Below are positions 23,076 to 31,730 of a stretch of 64,000 bases of DNA, piece after piece. Below the pieces are notes generated by a model. It did no database searches and was not told where the DNA came from. It was given only the letters and a program-made list of their open reading frames with translations. Within the stretch, counting starts at the first letter, position 1. The number at the start of each line of letters is the position of its first letter. A program made the position numbers and the translations under genes. The DNA is taken from the NCBI GenBank assembly GCA_017522685.1, contig JAFWYN010000005.1:396175-460174 (forward strand). Direction: 5' to 3'. The stretch comes from Lachnospiraceae bacterium. Its GTDB lineage: Bacteria > Bacillota_A > Clostridia > Lachnospirales > Lachnospiraceae.

Positions 23076-25184
23076 ATGTTTGCAATATATAAAAGAGAAT
23101 TAAAAGCCTATTTTCACTCCTTTATCGGAATGCTTTTTATCGCAATTATGCTTTGTTTTGTGGGCTTATATTACACAGTTTATAATTTATTGTCGGCATC
23201 GCCCTACTTTTCCTATGCTATTGCGTCAGTGTTAGTGGTGTTTATGCTGGCGGTGCCTATTCTTTGTATGAGAGTATTGGCGGAGGAGCGTAAAAGCAAA
23301 ACAGACCAGTTGATATTGACTGCGCCCATATCCGTAGGCAAAATCGTAATGGGTAAGTTTCTGGCATTACTTACAATTTTCACCATTCCCACGTTGATTA
23401 TCAGTGTATATCCTTTGATCTTGACGAAATACGGTACCGTGCCATTGGCGGAAGCATATCTGGCTGTTTTGGGATTTCATCTGTATGGCATGGCCTGTAT
23501 CGCCATAGGAATCTTCGTATCCTCATTGACAGAGAGTCAGGTGATTGCAGCGGTAGTAGGCTTTGGTGTATTGTTCTTAGGCTATATGATGCCGTCCATT
23601 TGCATGCTTTTATCCTCAAACGGCAATCTGCTTACAAGGATTTTAAGTGTATATGATATGTATACTCCTTTCCAGGAAATGATGACGGGTACCCTGGATT
23701 TGAGCAGTGTATTGTATTTCCTGTTATTAACCGGCTTTGTGCTGTTTTTGACGGTGCAGTCCATCCAGAAGAGACGCTACAGTGTTTCCATTAAGAAGTT
23801 TGGCATGGGTGCTTACAATACCGGCATGATTGCAATCGCAATCGTAGGAATGATATTGGTAAATCTGGTGGTGGGTGAAATCCCCCGTACCTACACCAAA
23901 ATCGATTTGACCGGAGAAAAGCTGTATTCCCTGACAGACCAAAGTATTGAGTTTGTGAAGAATATGAAGGAGGATGTAACCATCTATGCCATCGTGCAGA
24001 AGGAGGCGGCAGACCAGACACTGGCCCAGACATTGGAGCGCTATGATGATTTGTCCGACCATATTACAGTGGAATATATCGATCCCAATATGAACCCTAC
24101 CTTCCATACCCAATACACCACAGACAATATCAGTCTGAATAGTTTGATTGTGGTGGGTGAGAAACGTAGCAAGGTCATCGACCATTACTATGATATCTAC
24201 GAATACAGCATTGACTATACCACTTATACCTCTTCGACTACCGGTTATGACGGCGAAGGGCAGATTACCAGTGCGCTGGCCTATGTGACCAGTGATGATA
24301 TGCCTAAGGTATATCTGGTAGAGGGCCATGGGGAGTTGACCCTAAGCGATAGCTTTGCCTCTGCACTGGACAAGGAAAATGTGGAATACGAAACCATCAG
24401 CCTTCTTAAGAATGAGGCGGTGCCCGAGGACGCAGCTTGTCTGATGATTTTATCACCCAGCAGCGACTTTTCCGAGGATGACAAGAATAAGGTGATTGAC
24501 TACCTGAATAAGGGTGGTAAGGTGATTGTAAACACGGCTTATGTGGAGGACCCCATGCCGAATTTGAAAGCAATTCTGGAATATGCGGGGATTCAGCTGG
24601 CAGACGGTCTGATTGTGGAAGGCAACTATGAGTATTATTATCAGAGTCCCTTCTATCTGCTTCCGGACATGGGCAGCAGCTATACGGATGGTGTTGCAGG
24701 TTACACTTATGTATTTGCTCCCTTTGCACAGAGTTTGCAGTATGAGGAGACAGCAGAAGGTATTACCTATACAGATATTTTATTTACTTCCGCAGAGGCT
24801 TATGTAAAAACAAACCTGGCAGAGGCCACAGATTATGCCATGGAAGAGGGTGACCTGCCCGGACCTCATGTATTAGCAGTGGAAGCCGTAAAAACCTTAG
24901 AAAATGGTGAGGCTACCATGGTGGTTTATGGTTGTGCGGAGCTGTTTACGGACGCTGCCAATCAGATGGTGAGCGGTGCCAATCAGGTGGTGTTTACCAA
25001 TACGGTCAGCCGCTTTGTAAACCATGAGTCCAGTGTATCCGTACCGGTTAAGTCCTACGATGTAAGCATGCTGGTATTGACACAGAAGGACATCTTCCTG
25101 TTGGAAATCGGTACCATTATCGTATTGCCGGTGGCTTGTCTGGTGATTGGCTTTGTGGTTTGGTTCAAACGTCGTAAGAAATAG
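23076..25184 (+). CDS. ABC-2 permease fused to GldG-like auxiliary domain
   Basis: Residues 1-240 form an ABC-2 type permease with six membrane segments (ELKAYFHSFIGMLFIAIMLC, RVLAEERKSKTDQLILTAPI). A seventh segment near 250-270 leads into a large outer domain (about 275-670) typical of GldG/ABC_transp_aux proteins: EKLYSLTDQSIEFVKNM, VYLVEGHGELTLSDSFA and CLMILSPSSDFSEDDK. A final membrane helix and KRRKK tail close it. In other organisms GldF and GldG are separate; here they are one 702-residue protein. It starts right after the ATPase stop codon, in one operon with it and with the DUF4340 protein. Confidence 0.85.
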   Translation: MFAIYKRELKAYFHSFIGMLFIAIMLCFVGLYYTVYNLLSASPYFSYAIASVLVVFMLAVPILCMRVLAEERKSKTDQLILTAPISVGKIVMGKFLALLTIFTIPTLIISVYPLILTKYGTVPLAEAYLAVLGFHLYGMACIAIGIFVSSLTESQVIAAVVGFGVLFLGYMMPSICMLLSSNGNLLTRILSVYDMYTPFQEMMTGTLDLSSVLYFLLLTGFVLFLTVQSIQKRRYSVSIKKFGMGAYNTGMIAIAIVGMILVNLVVGEIPRTYTKIDLTGEKLYSLTDQSIEFVKNMKEDVTIYAIVQKEAADQTLAQTLERYDDLSDHITVEYIDPNMNPTFHTQYTTDNISLNSLIVVGEKRSKVIDHYYDIYEYSIDYTTYTSSTTGYDGEGQITSALAYVTSDDMPKVYLVEGHGELTLSDSFASALDKENVEYETISLLKNEAVPEDAACLMILSPSSDFSEDDKNKVIDYLNKGGKVIVNTAYVEDPMPNLKAILEYAGIQLADGLIVEGNYEYYYQSPFYLLPDMGSSYTDGVAGYTYVFAPFAQSLQYEETAEGITYTDILFTSAEAYVKTNLAEATDYAMEEGDLPGPHVLAVEAVKTLENGEATMVVYGCAELFTDAANQMVSGANQVVFTNTVSRFVNHESSVSVPVKSYDVSMLVLTQKDIFLLEIGTIIVLPVACLVIGFVVWFKRRKK

Positions 25185-25196
25185 GAGGGTGAAACC

Positions 25197-25880
25197 ATGA
25201 AAAAACAGAAGAAGCAAATGATTTTCATGCTTCTGGTAGTGGCCATATTGTTTGCAAGCTATATGGTGCTGCAACGACAGAACAGCGCCGGGGAAGAGGC
25301 AACTTCAGAGGATACCACGGAGAAACTTTTTGACCAATTTGGCAGTGAAACAGACAGCAGTCAGGTGACGGAGCTATCTTATTATGTGGGTGAGGAGCTT
25401 TGCAGCTTTGTAAAGGAAGAGGATGTCTGGAAGGCAAAAGAAGATAAGGAGCTGACACTGAGGCAGAGTTCCATAAATACTATGGTATCCTGTGTGGTGG
25501 CCACCAGTATCGTATCCAGGCTGGAAGATGTGGCAGACTTGTCACAATATGGCTTGCAGGAGCCGGCCAACACCATTACGCTGAAGGTGGCAGGCACGGA
25601 GCATGTCATTAAGGTGGGAGACAGCAACGACCTGACCTCCTATCTGTATCTGCAGATGGACGACAGCGATACCGTGTATGTGGTAAGCAGCGGTATCTCC
25701 AACAGCTTCAATCAGAGCTTGGATGATTTGGTAGAAGGGGAAGAAAGCGAAGTGGTTGAAGAGACGGAAGCGGTTGAAGAGACCGAAGTGGTTGAAGACG
25801 CAGAGGTGGAAGAAACCGAAGGAACTGAAGACGCGGAAGTGACCGAAGAAACAGAAGTGATTGAAACGACAGAAGAATAG
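25197..25880 (+). CDS. DUF4340-like membrane-anchored protein with acidic repeat tail
   Basis: An N-terminal membrane anchor (about 8-25, IFMLLVVAILFASYMVLQ) is followed by a DUF4340-like outer region (VTELSYYVGEELCSFVKEED, SQYGLQEPANTITLKVAG, VYVVSSGISNSFNQSLDDLV). DUF4340 genes normally follow GldFG genes, which is the context here. Residues about 180-227 are a degenerate Glu/Thr/Val repeat (VEETEAVEETEVVED) with no known fold. The AGGAGG ribosome binding site overlaps the end of the upstream gene. It ends at a strong terminator. Confidence 0.8.
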   Translation: MKKQKKQMIFMLLVVAILFASYMVLQRQNSAGEEATSEDTTEKLFDQFGSETDSSQVTELSYYVGEELCSFVKEEDVWKAKEDKELTLRQSSINTMVSCVVATSIVSRLEDVADLSQYGLQEPANTITLKVAGTEHVIKVGDSNDLTSYLYLQMDDSDTVYVVSSGISNSFNQSLDDLVEGEESEVVEETEAVEETEVVEDAEVEETEGTEDAEVTEETEVIETTEE

Positions 25881-25892
25881 AGAGAAAGCCGA

Positions 25893-25927
25893 AACTCCAT
25901 GGTTGTGATGACCATGGAGTTTTTTTG
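25893..25927 (+). terminator. Intrinsic terminator after the Gld-type operon
   Basis: AACTCCATGGT pairs with ACCATGGAGTT around TGTGATG and is followed by seven T. Confidence 0.95.
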
Positions 25928-25954
25928 TATAGTTTGAACTCCAAAATTAGGTGA

Positions 25955-26208
25955 TTGGGCAAGCGGAGTCCATATATGGTTTTTATGCCCAAAATCCGGT
26001 GGAAAAATAGTCGATTTATTACTTTTATGGACTGATTTGGGCAAGGCAGCAATCTACTGTATTTTTCTGCCCAAAGATTAGCTGATATTTGGGCAGAGAT
26101 GTAACGGATGAAGCCTCTTTGCCCAAAAACATGCTAAACGAATAAATAAGGCGGTTTGAATAGAATAGAATTGGGCATAAGAAGGGAGAACGCCTTTCCT
26201 ATGCCCAA
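25955..26208. repeat. Array of four equal-length TTGGGCA...TGCCCAA dyads
   Basis: Four copies of TTGGGCA (25955, 26037, 26089, 26171) are each followed by the inverted copy TGCCCAA (25986, 26068, 26120, 26202). In every pair the starts are exactly 31 bases apart, leaving 24 bases inside, although the inner sequences differ. The 38-base units are separated by 44, 14 and 44 bases, so the layout is symmetric. Inner bases pair partly in units 3 (GAG/CTC) and 4 (ATAAG, AAGG/CCTT). No coding frame is convincing across it. It lies between a terminator and the promoter at 26344. Candidate readings are a row of protein-binding dyads or a set of RNA hairpins; which one is not known. Confidence 0.8.
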
Positions 26209-26343
26209 TTCAGCAAGACATGTCAGAAAAAATCTGTCCTTGCAGTTGGCACGATTCAGCTTACAAATAGTGTTTCCTATAAAGCCCCCACGAGCTGCAA
26301 GAATATTTTCAATAAAAATATATCGAAATACGATAAAAATGTG

Positions 26344-26372
26344 TTGACAAACACCAAAAAGTGATTTATGAT
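26344..26372 (+). promoter_or_regulatory. Promoter for the DUF2975 operon
   Basis: TTGACA (26344-26349), 17-bp spacer, TATGAT (26367-26372), giving a leader of about 75 bases to ATG 26456. Confidence 0.85.
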
Positions 26373-26455
26373 GGCATCAAGAGGTAAATATTTACAGCAA
26401 AAGTAACTACGTCAACAAGGATCAAATCACCTCATAGGTGAGAACGGAGGAAAAT

Positions 26456-26929
26456 ATGTTAAAAATACCAAGTAAAATTTCAATCACCATATCCATTGCA
26501 GCTTCCATAGCATTTTTTGTACTGTGTGTGGCACTGGCATTTTATATGCCGGGATTTGCAAGCCTTATGATTCAGGCAGTGAATGACTTAGGGATTTCAA
26601 GTGTGGAAGGAGCGAATGAGCTCATTGTTATAGGCCTGGCATATGTGGCCCTGATTTTTATCACAATCATTGATATATTACTTTTTATGCTTCTTTTGAG
26701 AGTAAGAGAGGGCAAAGTATTCACGGCAGAAAGTGTTAGTCTGATTCGCGGGATTTCCTGGGGCTGCTACGTTGTGGCAGGCGTATTCTGCGGACTTTCT
26801 GTATATTTTGTATTTGTAGGACTTATGGTAGCATTTGTGGCAGCGTTCCTGGGACTTTGTTTAAGAGTGGTGAAGAACGTAATCGAGGAAGCTACAGAAA
26901 TCAAGGCTGAAAATGATATGACAGTGTAG
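26456..26929 (+). CDS. DUF2975 membrane protein
   Basis: Four membrane segments in about 157 residues, with the loop LRVREGKVFTAESVSLIRGI between the second and third. This is the DUF2975 pattern. ATG 26456, after GGAGG, is chosen over the upstream GTG at 26438, which lies in the binding site region. Genes of this family nearly always precede a small YozG-like XRE regulator, as here, and together form an expressed regulatory pair of unknown signal. Confidence 0.85.
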   Translation: MLKIPSKISITISIAASIAFFVLCVALAFYMPGFASLMIQAVNDLGISSVEGANELIVIGLAYVALIFITIIDILLFMLLLRVREGKVFTAESVSLIRGISWGCYVVAGVFCGLSVYFVFVGLMVAFVAAFLGLCLRVVKNVIEEATEIKAENDMTV

Positions 26930-26949
26930 AAAGTGAAGGAGGGAAAAAT

Positions 26950-27183
26950 ATGATCGTGATTAATTTAGATGTTATGATGGCCAAGCGTAAGATGTCCCTG
27001 AATGAGCTTTCGGAAAAGGTTGGGATTACCTTAGCAAATTTATCTATCTTAAAAAACGGGAAAGCCAAAGCAGTAAGATTGGCTACATTGGATGCTATTT
27101 GCAAGGCGCTGGATTGCCAGCCGGGAGATATTCTGGAATATGCGGAAGGTGACCAGGTAGGGGGAGATAGTAATGATGAATGA
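26950..27183 (+). CDS. Small XRE-family regulator (YozG-like)
   Basis: A 77-residue Cro/C1-type helix-turn-helix protein: MAKRKMSLNELSEKVGITL, then NLSILKNGKAKAVRLATLDA and CKALDCQPGDILEY. The form is that of the small regulators encoded after DUF2975 genes. It overlaps the next gene by 11 bases, showing coupled translation of the whole operon. It probably controls the operon from the promoter at 26344; the operator cannot be named, although the dyad array at 25955-26208 lies upstream. Confidence 0.9.
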   Translation: MIVINLDVMMAKRKMSLNELSEKVGITLANLSILKNGKAKAVRLATLDAICKALDCQPGDILEYAEGDQVGGDSNDE

Positions 27184-28780
27184 AGGAATACAGATAGGTG
27201 ATTTGCCACAGGAGCAAATAGTGAAACCGCAGAGACATACTTTATATGATACCAAAGTCAAGGAAAATTTCCACATTTTCGGTGTGGCAACCTTGGTGCT
27301 GGCTTGTATCTATGCATTCTGCATGTTTCGCAATCCCAGTGGTATCACTTTTCCGGTTTTTGTGGCAGCAGTTATTGTTTATATGAATTATTGCCTGAAG
27401 AAGCTTGAGATAGGGGCGAAAAAGGGCAAGAGATTTTATTCTATCAGTATGATGTTGTTGGCGGTATCCACCTTTTGCACGGACGATGAAAGGATTATTT
27501 TCTTTAATATGTGTGGTGTTTTTTTGTTAATCATCAGTATGCTTTTGTGGATTTTCTGTCATACCGAGAAATGGAATCTGGGAAAATTTTTGTGTGCCAT
27601 GGGGGATACCTGTCTGGGGGTACTGACAGAAATCGGAGCACCCTTTGCAGATGCAGCCTGGTATGTGAAAAATAAGCTGGATAGGAAGAATGGTAAGTAT
27701 TTATATATATTGATTGGTCTGGTGGTAGCAGTTCCGCTTTTTATGGTAATGCTTTTGTTGTTAACCAGTGCGGATGTTGTATTTAAGAATATGGCTGAGA
27801 ATCTGTTAAGCGGGTTCAAGTTTGGTAATATCGTGCAGATAGTTTGGATGATATTCTCTATGTTTGTGGTTTTCTACGGAATCCTGGTATTCTTAAGCAA
27901 AGGTTCCGTAAAAGAGGAGGTAAAGGATAAGCGCAAGGGTGAGCCGCTGATAGCAATCCCGGTAGCTACGGTTCTTTCCCTTATGTATATCGTGTTTAGT
28001 TTCGTTCAGATTATTTATCTGTTTGCAGGCAATATGGAGCTGCCTGCGGGATATACCTATGCAGAGTATGCCAGAGAGGGTTTCTTCCAGCTGTTGGCGG
28101 TAGGAGTCTTAAATCTGGTGCTGGTACTGGTTGGCTTATGTTATTTCCGCCCTCACAAGGGACTTAAAATTATTCTGACAGTGATGTCAGGCTGCACCTT
28201 TATCATGCTGGCTTCCAGTGCCATGCGAATGATTATTTATATTCAGTACTACTATCTGACTTTTTTAAGAATCCTGGTTCTGTGGAGCCTGTTGGTGCTG
28301 TTTTTCATCTTCACAGGAGTGATTATTTATATCTACAAGGAGAATTTTCCCCTGTTCCGTTACAGTATGGTGGTGGTGACGGTGCTTTATCTGGGGCTTT
28401 CCTTCAGTCATCCGGACTACTGGATTGCCAAAGTAAATGTGGCAGGAATGGCAGACAATAGAAGTGCCTTCTTCTTGGGTGATGCCTATTATGACTATGG
28501 ATTTTTAGGACGTCTTAGTGCGGATGCGGCACCGATTATGCTGGAATGGGCTGAGGAAAACGGCTGTGATTTGGAGTATTATTCCTTATGTAAAGAGGAA
28601 GGTCCTTACAGCAAACCCGTTAGAGATTTTCAGGGAAAACATCCTGCTACAAGTCACGGTTATACTTCAGCAGAAGGCTGCGGTTATATGTATATGGAGC
28701 ATTTGGCAGAGCGGGTGGATAGGATTACCATTCGAAACTTCAACATTTCCAGAGCAGTGGCTGATGGGATGGGGGATTGA
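27173..28780 (+). CDS. DUF4153/DUF4173-like polytopic membrane protein
   Basis: A 535-residue protein with about 11 membrane segments. The sequence YAEYAREGFFQLLAVGVLNL, followed by loop and further segments, is the hallmark of the DUF4153/DUF4173 group. The soluble C-terminal 110 residues (from about 425) contain WIAKVNVAGMADNRS and a Tyr-rich stretch, ending with Arg/Asp-rich sequence. ATG codons at 27173 and 27176 are both possible. Function is unknown. It shares the operon with DUF2975 and the XRE regulator. Confidence 0.8.
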   Translation: MMNEGIQIGDLPQEQIVKPQRHTLYDTKVKENFHIFGVATLVLACIYAFCMFRNPSGITFPVFVAAVIVYMNYCLKKLEIGAKKGKRFYSISMMLLAVSTFCTDDERIIFFNMCGVFLLIISMLLWIFCHTEKWNLGKFLCAMGDTCLGVLTEIGAPFADAAWYVKNKLDRKNGKYLYILIGLVVAVPLFMVMLLLLTSADVVFKNMAENLLSGFKFGNIVQIVWMIFSMFVVFYGILVFLSKGSVKEEVKDKRKGEPLIAIPVATVLSLMYIVFSFVQIIYLFAGNMELPAGYTYAEYAREGFFQLLAVGVLNLVLVLVGLCYFRPHKGLKIILTVMSGCTFIMLASSAMRMIIYIQYYYLTFLRILVLWSLLVLFFIFTGVIIYIYKENFPLFRYSMVVVTVLYLGLSFSHPDYWIAKVNVAGMADNRSAFFLGDAYYDYGFLGRLSADAAPIMLEWAEENGCDLEYYSLCKEEGPYSKPVRDFQGKHPATSHGYTSAEGCGYMYMEHLAERVDRITIRNFNISRAVADGMGD

Positions 28781-28812
28781 TAAGCTGAGAGGGAGAGATA
28801 GAAGAAATAAAG

Positions 28813-29928
28813 ATGGATTTTATATTCGAATCAATAGGAAACTTGTTTATATTGGCTATATGCGGAGGACCGCTGGCATTAATTATTGCAGATATCCGGT
28901 TTTTGATAAAGAAAGAAGAGGCACCTATATTTGAGATGATTGCTTTTTGTATAGGCAGCTTCTATATGTTATTAGCATTGGAATATTTGGAATTGGGTTC
29001 AAGATATACGGATGTACTATATAAAAAAAGCTATATGATTGCAGTAATTTTGATGGCGCTTTGGGGATTCTTCAGTTATTATATCCTGAAGTTTTCATGG
29101 AATGCTTTTCCTCCCATTGTGGAAGTATTCCTGCTTGCCGGAGTGTATGTGGGGATTGCCGTAAGTATTGGTTGGATTGCGCTTGTTTTGGGAAATGACA
29201 ATTTCCGGAAATCCATTCACTTACGTGAAACGAACTATTTTATTATGTTTTGTTTGTGTATTGTACCTGCCATTTATATCATTCACGGTATTTACCTGAT
29301 GGTGGAACTTGTAAAGGATAAAGCTTATAAGCAGGAGAGGATGGTATATGAAAGCGTATTACTGACGAAAATCAACCAATTCTTTTATAAAGGCGCCAAT
29401 TTGTTTTGGCTGGCAGTGGTAGCTTTATTGCCGGTGCTGGGTATTATGGCTATGTTTATGATTCTTTTCGGGCAGCAGCCGGACAGCTTGATTCTGGTAT
29501 TTACCAAATCCGATGAATGGTTGCTTACGGGTGAACTGGCACCACCCATGATAACCGGTGACGGTCACTATCTCTGTACCGTTTCCCTGCGTGGCCATGA
29601 AAAGCTGGTAAAGCCCACCCGTTATGGTATCCGGAAGGGAGAGAAGATTGTGGTTAACCGCCAACTCTGCATAGCCAATGCCTTCGAGCAGCTGATTCAG
29701 GAGAGGACGCCCCGGTTCCACCGGGCAATCCGCAATTTTTATGACACCTACGGTTATCCCATATCCAAGCACATTAATAATGCATGGTCTGCGGATGTGG
29801 TGTATTTACTGATGAAACCTTTGGAGTGGGTTTTCCTTTTTGTACTGTACTTGTTTGATAAAAAACCGGAGGATAGGATTTGCACCCAGTATTTTCCGAA
29901 GGAAAGGATTATGCAAGGGGAGAACTAA
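28813..29928 (+). CDS. DUF6688-like membrane protein
   Basis: Six or so membrane segments are spread over 371 residues. The outer loop HYLCTVSLRGHEKLVKPTRYGIRKGEKIVVNRQLCIANAFEQ is the region by which I recognise the DUF6688 family; it is followed by RFHRAIRNFYDTYGYPISKH and a final membrane helix. It lies 32 bases after the DUF4153-like gene and is probably the last gene of that operon. Function is unknown. Confidence 0.7.
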   Translation: MDFIFESIGNLFILAICGGPLALIIADIRFLIKKEEAPIFEMIAFCIGSFYMLLALEYLELGSRYTDVLYKKSYMIAVILMALWGFFSYYILKFSWNAFPPIVEVFLLAGVYVGIAVSIGWIALVLGNDNFRKSIHLRETNYFIMFCLCIVPAIYIIHGIYLMVELVKDKAYKQERMVYESVLLTKINQFFYKGANLFWLAVVALLPVLGIMAMFMILFGQQPDSLILVFTKSDEWLLTGELAPPMITGDGHYLCTVSLRGHEKLVKPTRYGIRKGEKIVVNRQLCIANAFEQLIQERTPRFHRAIRNFYDTYGYPISKHINNAWSADVVYLLMKPLEWVFLFVLYLFDKKPEDRICTQYFPKERIMQGEN

Positions 29929-29929
29929 G

Positions 29930-29961
29930 AAAGGAAGCTACTAAAACGGTAGCTTCCTTTT
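29930..29961. terminator. Bidirectional terminator between DUF6688 and ABC-F genes
   Basis: AAAGGAAGCTAC pairs with GTAGCTTCCTTT around TAAAACG, with T residues on both strands. Confidence 0.9.
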
Positions 29962-29965
29962 GCTA

Positions 29966-31522
29966 TTAAAACACTCTCGTTGTCCATTTCGTGCAATCCC
30001 ACACATCCGTAGCCAGGCCTTCGTAAAACTCGGGCTCGTGGCAAACCATCAGGATGCTGCCCTTGTATTCCTTCAAGGCACGTTTCAATTCATCTTTGGC
30101 GTCCACATCCAAATGGTTGGTAGGCTCGTCCAAAAGTAAGATATTGGTTTCCCGGTTAATCAGCTTACACAGACGTACCTTGGCCTGTTCGCCACCGCTT
30201 AAGACCTTTACCTTGCTTTCGATATGCTTGGTGGTAAGGCCGCATTTGGCTAAAGCGGAGCGGACCTCATACTGGGTGAAGCCGGGGAATTCGTTCCAAA
30301 TTTCTTCGATACAGGTGGTATTTACATCCTGACTCATTTCCTGTTCAAAATAGCCGATATGCAGATAATCGCCCTGCTCCACGGTGCCGGAAAGGGGCTT
30401 GATGAGTCCCAGGATACTCTTTAAGAGAGTGGTTTTACCGATACCGTTGGCACCGGTAAGGACGATTTTCTGACCACGTTCCATCGCCAGATTTAAGGGT
30501 GAGGAAAGGGGCTCGTTGTAGCCGATGATCAGGTCCTTGGTCTGGAAAATATAGCGTCCCGGGGTGCGGGCTTCCTTAAAGCGGAATTCCGGCTTGGGTC
30601 TTTCTGCAGCCAGCTCGATGACGTCCATTTTGTCCAGCTTCTTCTGACGGGACATGGCCATATTTCGGGTCGCCACACGGGCCTTGTTACGGGCTACGAA
30701 GTCCTTTAAGTCAGCAATTTCTTTCTGCTGCTTGTTGTAGGCAGCTTCCAGCTGGGCCTTCTTCATGGCATAGACTTCCTGGAACTTGTCATAGTCGCCC
30801 ACATAACGGGTCAGCAGCTGGTTGTCCATATGATAAATTAAGTTAATTACACTGTTTAAGAAAGGAATATCGTGGCTGATTAGGATGAAAGCATTCTCGT
30901 AGTCATTCAGATAGCGCTTCAGCCATTCGATATGTTCCACGTCCAGATAGTTGGTAGGCTCGTCCAAAAGCAGGATATCGGGCTTCTCTAAAAGCAGCTT
31001 GCCAAGAAGAACCTTGGTACGCTGACCGCCGCTAAGCTCCGTAACATCACGGTCCAGACCGATTTCGGAAAGACCCAGGGCCCGACCTACTTCTTCCACC
31101 TTGGAATCAATCATGTAAAAGTCATGCTGGGTGAGAAGCTCCTGGATGGTACCGAACTCTTCCATATACACTTCCAGCTCTTCTTCGGTGGCTTCTCCCA
31201 TTTTGTCGCAAAGCTCATTCATCTGGGTTTCCATATCAAATAAAAAGTCAAAGGCAGAAGCCAGTACGTCACGGATAGTCATGCCCTGCTGCAAAACCGT
31301 ATGCTGGTCCAGATAGCCCACACGGACATTTTTGGCCCATTCTATTTTCCCTTCATCGGGCATAAGCTTCCCGGTAATAATATTCATAAAAGTAGATTTT
31401 CCTTCCCCGTTGGCGCCAATCAGGCCGATGTGTTCGCCCTTCAGTAGACGGAAGGATACATCATTAAAAATCGCACGGTCACCAAAACCGTGAGTTAAGT
31501 GTTCCACATTTAAAATACTCAT
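29966..31522 (-). CDS. ABC-F family ATPase
   Basis: Two ABC domains in one chain with no membrane segment, joined by a charged helical linker (QLEAAYNKQQKEIADLKDFV, VATRNMAMSRQKKLDKMDVI), which is the ABC-F layout. Walker A motifs are GANGEGKST and GANGIGKTT; signatures are LSGGQRTKV and LSGGEQAKV; Walker B motifs are ILLLDEPTNYLD and ILLLDEPTNHLD. ABC-F proteins bind the ribosome and rescue or regulate translation, and some protect against antibiotics. Which group this belongs to is not clear. The start is ATG 31522 after TTGGAGGAATGT; the frame continues upstream without a binding site. Confidence 0.9.
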   Translation of the reverse strand: MSILNVEHLTHGFGDRAIFNDVSFRLLKGEHIGLIGANGEGKSTFMNIITGKLMPDEGKIEWAKNVRVGYLDQHTVLQQGMTIRDVLASAFDFLFDMETQMNELCDKMGEATEEELEVYMEEFGTIQELLTQHDFYMIDSKVEEVGRALGLSEIGLDRDVTELSGGQRTKVLLGKLLLEKPDILLLDEPTNYLDVEHIEWLKRYLNDYENAFILISHDIPFLNSVINLIYHMDNQLLTRYVGDYDKFQEVYAMKKAQLEAAYNKQQKEIADLKDFVARNKARVATRNMAMSRQKKLDKMDVIELAAERPKPEFRFKEARTPGRYIFQTKDLIIGYNEPLSSPLNLAMERGQKIVLTGANGIGKTTLLKSILGLIKPLSGTVEQGDYLHIGYFEQEMSQDVNTTCIEEIWNEFPGFTQYEVRSALAKCGLTTKHIESKVKVLSGGEQAKVRLCKLINRETNILLLDEPTNHLDVDAKDELKRALKEYKGSILMVCHEPEFYEGLATDVWDCTKWTTRVF

Positions 31523-31643
31523 ACATTCCTCCAAAAGAATTGCTAAGGAAAAGTATAACTTATGTAGGGGTATTTTGTCACCTGAAATATTTGCGGAAGG
31601 TTGTGATAAATGCAAGATTTTATTGCAATTTAGGGGGATTTAG

Positions 31644-31649
31644 TATAAT
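31644..31649 (+). promoter_or_regulatory. Possible -10 of the zinc-ribbon protein operon
   Basis: TATAAT at 31644-31649. TATTGC lies 17 bp upstream (31621-31626) and TTGCAA 15 bp upstream, so the -35 is weak. Leader about 75 bases. Confidence 0.45.
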
Positions 31650-31730
31650 ATAGGATTAGTGAAGTCTGACATTATGCAGGCATAACTGGTAATGTAGTAT
31701 GATAAATATACTTACGAGGAGGAAAAAGAG

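Noticed and set aside
25708..26052. Protein-coding gene on the minus strand
   Set aside because: It mirrors the Glu/Thr repeats of the plus-strand gene, has no ribosome binding site and crosses the terminator.
25955..26208. CRISPR array
   Set aside because: Repeats are only 7 bases, alternate in orientation, and spacers are not of uniform length; no cas genes are in the window.
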